Source of the DNA: Asterella californica
Taxonomy: Eukaryota > Streptophyta > Marchantiopsida > Marchantiales > Aytoniaceae
Assembly (NCBI GenBank): GCA_036924285.1
Contig: JAYKYS010000012.1
Location: 1,178,001-1,242,000, forward strand
DNA: 64,000 nucleotides
Direction: 5' to 3'
Under the pieces are notes generated by a model. It was not told the DNA's origin and did not search any database. It saw only the letters and a list, made by a program, of their open reading frames with translations. This document shows positions 59,101 to 64,000 of the stretch, piece after piece; position 1 is the first letter of the stretch; each line of letters opens with the position of its first letter. The translations under genes and the position numbers were made by a program.

Positions 59101-60990
59101 TCTCCGTATCAAGTTCTCAGTAGTCACTAGTGGGTCTATCAGAGTCAGAAGTCACAACTCCAACACCCGAGAGAGGAACTATCACTCTATGATCTCTAGG
59201 TCCAATCCGTAAGTATCCCTTGTGCCACCTATCCGTGGTACGCACAGCTCTCAACCAAGGCCTACCTAGGAGCAAATCATAACTAGAGTCCTTTAACACT
59301 TGAAAGGACATCAATGTTTGAACTCCCATCACAGACACGACCACCTTCTCTAACACGCCAAGAGGTCTTACCCGTTGCTTGTTAGCCATCCCCACGACAA
59401 TGCTAGCCGGGCGAGTTGGTTCCATCCCCAACTTCTTCATCAACCTCTCCGATATGACGTTGACAGCCGATCCTCCATCCACCAATACGTCGGAGACGTA
59501 GTGACCATTCAACCGGACTTCAATCTTTGAAGCCCTAGTGCATACCTCTGAAGCATGCACATCCACCACACCAACTCCCACAGACTTTGATGTCTTGCTC
59601 TTGGGTTTCTTCTTCTTGCTTCTCTTAGAACTCAGTCCTCCTCTGAGTTCCCTTCGTAAGCTGGGATTAAGTGCGATCAGTTGTCCAACAGTGATGTTGG
59701 CTTTCTGAGCACCCACATCTTCAACCACATCATATCCCGCTTGGGAAGATGAAATGGTGAAATCTGCCATCCCCAGCTTCCTTCTTGGCTCCCTTGGTGT
59801 ACTCGAAACATTACTCGAACGAGTACTTCTACTTGCTGACTCTTCCATGAAAACCGGTTCATCAGAAAATCGAGTTCTTTTCCTTTCTTGAGCTAAAAGC
59901 TCCACCGGTGCATGAGAAGAGTTTGAACTCTCTCCTTTCTCGTAGATGGGATCTCGCACGACATCGATAGTAGCCACCCCCTTGTCTCGTCCTTGTGATG
60001 GATTTCCTCCACCCACATTCATTCTGATAGCTTCGGCACCTCTTGCTCCGTTGTTAGGACAATTTCGCTGGAAATGAGAACCTCCACACGTCAAACAAGT
60101 GATTCCTCCAAAGTTACCTTGGTTGCCTCCAAAGTTATCTTGATTTCCTCGGTTGGAATTGTTGTCGTAACCTCTTTGACCTCCTCCTCCACCTTTGTTC
60201 CTCCATTCTCGTAACTGCACCACGTTTATCTTGAGATCCGCAAGAGTATTGGTGATGCTCTTCAGCTCAGCATGAAAATCAGAGGTGGCAGTAGACATCG
60301 TTGTTGGGACAAACGGTCTTGGCACCACCGTTGGAGTAGGAGCTGACGTTGAAGCAATCACCAATTGTGATGGTGCAGGTGCGATCATTGTGACTACACC
60401 AAGAGTCGGAGTCGACACCAGAGCAGCATGATGAGGTTGGATGATATCTCCTTCATCCAAACTCTCTTCCATGTTTGTCGCAATCTTGATGGCCTCCGCT
60501 TTGGTTGTTGGCTTCTCGTACCTCACTTGGGTTCGAATTGAAGGTCTCAACCCTCCCACCAAGTTCTTGATCAACACTGCTCCAATCCCCGCCATCGTTA
60601 GCTCCACATTGTCTCCATTCTTCCGTAGGACCGTCCGAAACCGTTGCTCCAACTTATCCACCCTTTCGGCATATTGCCGAACTTTCTCGTCGTCCCGTTG
60701 CTTCAAATGAGTAAGCTCCACCATGAGCTTCTCATAACTCTCTTCTGGAAGAAATTCTTCGATGAGTGCATTACTCAACGTCTCCCATGTGTCCTCAACT
60801 TCACCAAGTGTCTTGCTCTTCACTCGGTGGTCATACCACGTAAGAGCAAAATCTTCTAAAACTCTGGCAGTAACAACACCCATTCTTCCTTCCTTCTCAC
60901 GTTGTTTCCGATGCAACCCCTTTTGAAGTCTCGTACAAATGGTTCTACATCTTCATTGTCCTTCCCATGAAACACTGGTAACTTCCCCAT
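56124..60990 (-). pseudogene. Gag-pol polyprotein, element B
   Basis: The start MGKLPVFHGKDNEDVEPF at 60,990 matches element A. A one-base loss in a T run near 60,860 shifts the frame into the main gag block (ALTWYDHRVKS, CLTCGGSHFQRNC). Protease has LVDGGSAVNVIS. Stops: TGA 59,117-59,119 (Trp in A), TGA 57,030-57,032 (Trp before GIDF), TGA 56,283-56,285 (probably Arg CGA). A small deletion with frame change lies near 58,255, just after FIDDFCVYGRKE, removing about seven residues present in A. RT, RNase H (YTDASNVAIGCTLSQ) and integrase (YCKTCDVCQ, VSDRGGEF, NGLAEKTN) are otherwise well kept. The frame ends at TAG 56,124-56,126, against the polypurine tract. Confidence 0.92.
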
Positions 60991-61203
60991 CTTGTAACTA
61001 TTCTTTCTACCCTTCTAATTTTTGTGCAATAACTACTCGCTAAAAGAGTACGAACATCACCAATTCCATTCGCGAATAATCTACCATAGGTAAAATGAAA
61101 GGAAATGGTTGTAACAACACCTCTTGTGCCATCTCTTCTCCCAAGGTAATCATGAGCCTGAGTCGCATCACCGCCTTCTCCACCATCCGAATGACGATCT
61201 CCA

Positions 61204-61695
61204 TCACAACTCAGCTGAGTCCTCTTTTGAAGTCGACAACTTCTCCGTCTCAGCTCTTTGAGTCTCGTCCAACTTCTCGACTACTGACGTAAGTAGGGCG
61301 GCCACATCGACGCACTTGTGTCCTCTGGATAGATCACCCACTCCACAACTTGGACAAGGATCTTCGCCTAGAAGATGAATTCGCGCTGGTGACGATGGAC
61401 CCACTCGAAGACTTAAATCAGTAAATTCTCGCTTCTCTTTAGCTCTCTCGGTTCTGATTCTAGTTGGACAATTCACTACTTTGTGTCCCAACCCTCTACA
61501 GAAATAACACCACAAGTCGGTTTCTACTCTTCTCCTCGGAGATTCTACTTGAGGTTTAGTACTAGGGTTTTCAAACTCGACGATAATCTCTCTCGAACTT
61601 TCTCCGACACTTACTATGACATCTAAACCTTGAGGAAGGTTTCTAAGTCTAACTTTCCAATCTTTTGAATTTCCACTCATGTTGCACCTTCTCAA
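61204..61695 (-). CDS. Small zinc-knuckle ORF upstream of gag, element B
   Basis: 163 codons, homologue of 45,112-45,576. It starts MRRCNMSGNSKDWKVRLRNL; an internal Met (MSGNSKDWK) aligns better with the start in element A. It has a CCHC knuckle CYFCRGLGHKVVNC, the shared FTDLSLRVGPSS segment, and a second cluster CPSCGVGDLSRGHKC. No stop or shift is seen even though the neighbouring gag-pol is broken. Confidence 0.7.
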   Translation of the reverse strand: MRRCNMSGNSKDWKVRLRNLPQGLDVIVSVGESSREIIVEFENPSTKPQVESPRRRVETDLWCYFCRGLGHKVVNCPTRIRTERAKEKREFTDLSLRVGPSSPARIHLLGEDPCPSCGVGDLSRGHKCVDVAALLTSVVEKLDETQRAETEKLSTSKEDSAEL

Positions 61696-61818
61696 CCATT
61701 AAGTGGACAAAATATCATAGAGGAAAATAATTCTACCTCACTTTCTTAACTCTTCCGAGCTTTATATTAGAAATCGTGTATTATACATGCTATACACGAA
61801 ATAAAATCTAATCTAAAA

Positions 61819-62136
61819 TTAACTATCGAAGATATGATCCTCCTCACCATCGTTTGTACTAATCACAACAGACATCTTGAACTCACTCTTGTAAGGATCC
61901 AACTCTACTTCACCAGGAGCATTCGTGGCCTCCACAGTGAATGATGCTTTAAACTCGGCTTTCTTCAAATCTGTGCCAATGGTCGCGGAAGCTTCTTCGT
62001 ATAGGGTAAAGAGGGCACCCCAAGTGCTATAGATGCGGGTTCGTAACTCATCTATACTTAACTTGGGCTTCTCCGTCTCTGTTCGAACTCCTAAACGTCT
62101 CTTCTTCCACCTCGTCATTCGAACTGGATTCCTCAT
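61819..62136 (-). CDS. Extra leader ORF of element B, unknown function
   Basis: 105 codons with a basic start (RMTRWKKRRLGVRTETEK) and an acidic second half (VELDPYKSEFKMSVVIST). No family recognised. Element A has no counterpart, its leader being about 570 bp and ORF-free. It could be captured host sequence or chance. Confidence 0.35.
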   Translation of the reverse strand: MRNPVRMTRWKKRRLGVRTETEKPKLSIDELRTRIYSTWGALFTLYEEASATIGTDLKKAEFKASFTVEATNAPGEVELDPYKSEFKMSVVISTNDGEEDHIFDS

Positions 62137-62344
62137 GAAGTATCTTCAAGACCTCCTTGTATGCCGAAACGTATATCTCTTAGTTGGTAAGAGATCTCTC
62201 CAAGATTTTTGTGGTCTCCAGTAGCTCAACCTCCAAGCTACTAAATCATGAAGTTTCAACAGAAACTTCCCTAATCAGAAGAGATGGTGATGACTGTACA
62301 AATTTTCAGAGAACTGAAATTTGTATATTTTCACTTCCCTCATG

Positions 62345-62720
62345 GTTGTCAACCCCCTCGACTTTGAAAAATTCTTTCTCTCTCTTCAGACCTCATCTTC
62401 TCATGATTTCTTTTGTCCTGGATAGCTTATCAGCCACTCTAAAACACTGGAAGTTTCTCAGGAAAATAAAATTCACAGAAAATCTGACAATGACTGTAAA
62501 TTTTTTTCAGATAACAGAATTCCTCAACTCTCACGAATGGACCCCCTCAACTTTGAAAATTCATTGCTCCTTCTCTAGACCACCTTTTCCTATGATTTCT
62601 TTTGTCTTAGATAGGTTATCAGCCAATCTAAAACACTGGAAAGTTTTACAGGAAAATAAAATTCACAGAAAAGTTGACAGCGACTGTATAAATTTTCCAG
62701 AGAGTAGAATTTCTAAACTC
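62345..62720 (-). repeat. 189-bp tandem repeat in element B leader
   Basis: Two good copies of a unit containing ACCCCCTCxACTTTGAAAA, TTCTTTTGTC and AAAATAAAATTCACAGAAAA (ACCCCCTC at 62,352 and 62,541), with eroded flanking partial copies at about 62,284-62,344 and 62,721-62,800. It lies between the primer-binding site and the first ORF. The plus-strand frame through it is an artefact. Confidence 0.8.
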
Positions 62721-63002
62721 ACAAATTTATCTCCTCTAATAACTTTTCTCTCCTCCTTTCTCCACAACTCTTGTTGCACCCTCTTTCAACTCTCCTCAAA
62801 CACTTTCTAAGTGAACAAGATGTAAAGAATGACTTCGAACGCGTCATATATCACTACGGGATACACGAAAGGTTCTAACGTTGCTAACATCGCGTTAGCT
62901 CTGTCTCCTCCCAACGTTCTCTCCATGTGCTCTCTCATAATCTCCTTTTGTCGAATATAGAACTGAACTCTAAACATCGTTCAACGATCCCTTCAAGTGA
63001 GG

Positions 63003-63019
63003 TCCCGGCAACGGAACCA
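63003..63019 (-). promoter_or_regulatory. Primer-binding site, element B
   Basis: TGGTTCCGTTGCCGGGA on the minus strand, a few bases downstream of the LTR end, identical to that of element A. Confidence 0.75.
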
Positions 63020-63023
63020 AAAA

Positions 63024-63189
63024 TGTAAACCTTCCGCGGTCCTATCGATCAACTACCCCCCCGATCTCTCAACCTCCACGATCGTCATCCACGAATCTGC
63101 AACATGTCAGGCCTGTCTCTCACTCAAGGGTCACCTCTGATGGCTTTGATGGAAGCACACCATGAACTTGAAAGGAAAATGCTGAGTTC
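63024..63189 (-). repeat. Truncated 5' LTR of element B
   Basis: Only the last 166 bp of the LTR remain, nearly identical to 55,196-55,361. The sequence switches to gag at CTGAGTTC (63,182-63,189), a string also present at the matching point of full-length gag (near 59,642). Confidence 0.9.
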
Positions 63190-63775
63190 CTTCGTAAACT
63201 AGGGTTGTTTGCAATCAGTTGCTCAACCGTGATGTTGGCTTTCTGAGCACCCACATCTTCAACCACATCATATCTCGCTTGAGAAGATGAAATGGTGAAA
63301 TCTGTCATCCCCAACTTCCTTCTTGGCTCCCTTGGTGCACTCGAAATAATACTCGAGCGAGTACTTCTACTTGGTGACTCCTCCATGAAAACTAGTTCAT
63401 CAGAAAGTCGAGTTCTTTTTTTTTCTTGAGCTAAAAGCTCCACCGGTGCATGAGAAGAGTTTGAACTCTCTCCTTTCTCGTAGATGAGATCTCGCGTCAC
63501 ATCGATAGTAGCCACTCCCTTGTCTCATCCTTCTGATGGATTTCCTCCACCCACATTCATTCTGATAGCTTTGGCACCTCTTGCTCCATTGTTAGGACAG
63601 TTTTGCTAGAAATGAGAACCTCCACACGTCCAACAAGTGATTCTTCCAAAGTTACCTTGGTTACCACCAAAGTTATCTTGATTTCCTCCGTTAGGATTGT
63701 TGTCGTAACCTCTTTGACCTCCTCCTCCACCTTTATTTCTTCATTCTCGTAACTGCACCACATTTATCTTGAGAT
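63190..63775 (-). pseudogene. Gag fragment of a third copy of the family
   Basis: Corresponds to about 59,650-60,235 of element B: KANITVEQLIANNPSLRR, DFTISSSQARYDVVEDVG, PVELLAQEKKRTR and the CCHC region, here with a damaged frame. It is more diverged from B than the LTR piece is. The fusion makes a 131-codon chimeric frame (63,515-63,120) running from gag into the LTR. Confidence 0.88.
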
Positions 63776-64000
63776 TCCGGGAGTTCACAGAAAAACTCCT
63801 TCAGCTCGATACGCTTCTGCTCTCAGTAATTCGACCTCGCCTTCCTTCTAGCTTCGAACCGATCCTGACCTCACTCAATTTCACCTCGTTGTCTTCCTCA
63901 CTCAAATCAATCACTCTTGAATCGATCTTCTTAACCAAGAAGCGCTCTTGTTGCAGGAAGCTGAAATGTGCTAATGCACTTCCTGCGCATCTTCCCCGCA
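63776..64000. other. No assignable feature
   Basis: After homology to gag ends at TTGAGAT there is no recognisable gene. GCAGGAAG and CTTCCTGC form a short inverted pair near 63,954-63,987. Confidence 0.4.

Larger units (their letters stand above)
55196..63189 (-). mobile_element. Ty3/gypsy LTR retrotransposon, element B
   Basis: Same family as element A, opposite strand. From its 5' side: truncated LTR (63,189-63,024), primer-binding site (63,019-63,003), long leader with tandem repeats and an extra ORF, zinc-knuckle ORF, gag-pol, polypurine tract, and a complete 915-bp 3' LTR (56,110-55,196). The coding region has three nonsense codons, a frameshift in gag and a small deletion in RT. The missing part of the 5' LTR has been replaced by gag sequence of another copy. 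Confidence 0.93.

Noticed and set aside
62184..62810. 208-codon plus-strand frame
   Set aside because: It runs through the 189-bp tandem repeat of the element B leader on the antisense strand and has no domain.

Overview
The window looks like nuclear DNA of a land plant or close streptophyte relative. The best host marker is a two-exon gene for mitochondrial ribosomal protein uS17 (28.5-29.3 kb) with a clean GT-AG intron and a plant-type sequence; a short TTTAGGG run near 13.4 kb agrees. A bryophyte is my guess, and nothing here proves it. Almost everything else is mobile DNA in nested layers.

Layout. 1-6.5 kb: AT-rich repeats, including two diverged direct copies of a roughly 2 kb unit. 6.5-9.2 kb: the decayed RNase H-integrase part of a Ty3/gypsy element on the minus strand. 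9.2-14.5 kb: mostly unassignable, with weak exon candidates near 11.2-12.4 kb. 14.6-25.7 kb: an old repeat ('repeat X') split by a 9.4 kb Mutator-like element (MULE, 15,681-25,076) with 140-bp terminal inverted repeats and an 8-bp target duplication. 25.7-32.4 kb: host-like sequence with uS17m, an 89-residue basic protein gene and an exon candidate. 32.4-34.4 kb: a small MITE, then a second, inverted copy of repeat X. 36,400-53,173: a PIF/Harbinger-type element of about 16.8 kb, whose transposase gene is split by a complete Ty3/gypsy retrotransposon (element A, 43.7-51.35 kb). 55.2-63.2 kb: a second gypsy copy of the same family on the minus strand (element B). Its 5' LTR is cut off and fused to a gag fragment of a third copy.

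Main discovery. The MULE and the Harbinger element belong to unrelated DNA-transposon superfamilies, yet both carry the same cargo: a multi-exon gene with an unrecognised N-terminal domain, a coiled coil and an FCP1/NIF-like HAD phosphatase domain. In both, arrays built on the motif GTCGCACTGAG sit upstream of the gene, in the intron before the coiled-coil exon, and downstream. The two modules are colinear, so the gene and its satellites have moved as one unit. The MULE also carries an RPA-type OB-fold protein with a C-terminal membrane segment.

State of the genes. Most transposon genes are broken by a few stops or one-base shifts. Nearly every nonsense codon whose ancestral codon can be inferred fits a C-to-T (or G-to-A) change, as expected from deamination of methylated DNA. 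The LTRs of element A and the TIRs of the MULE are nevertheless about 98-99% identical by eye, so both arrived fairly recently. Some one-base shifts lie in homopolymers and could be sequencing errors.
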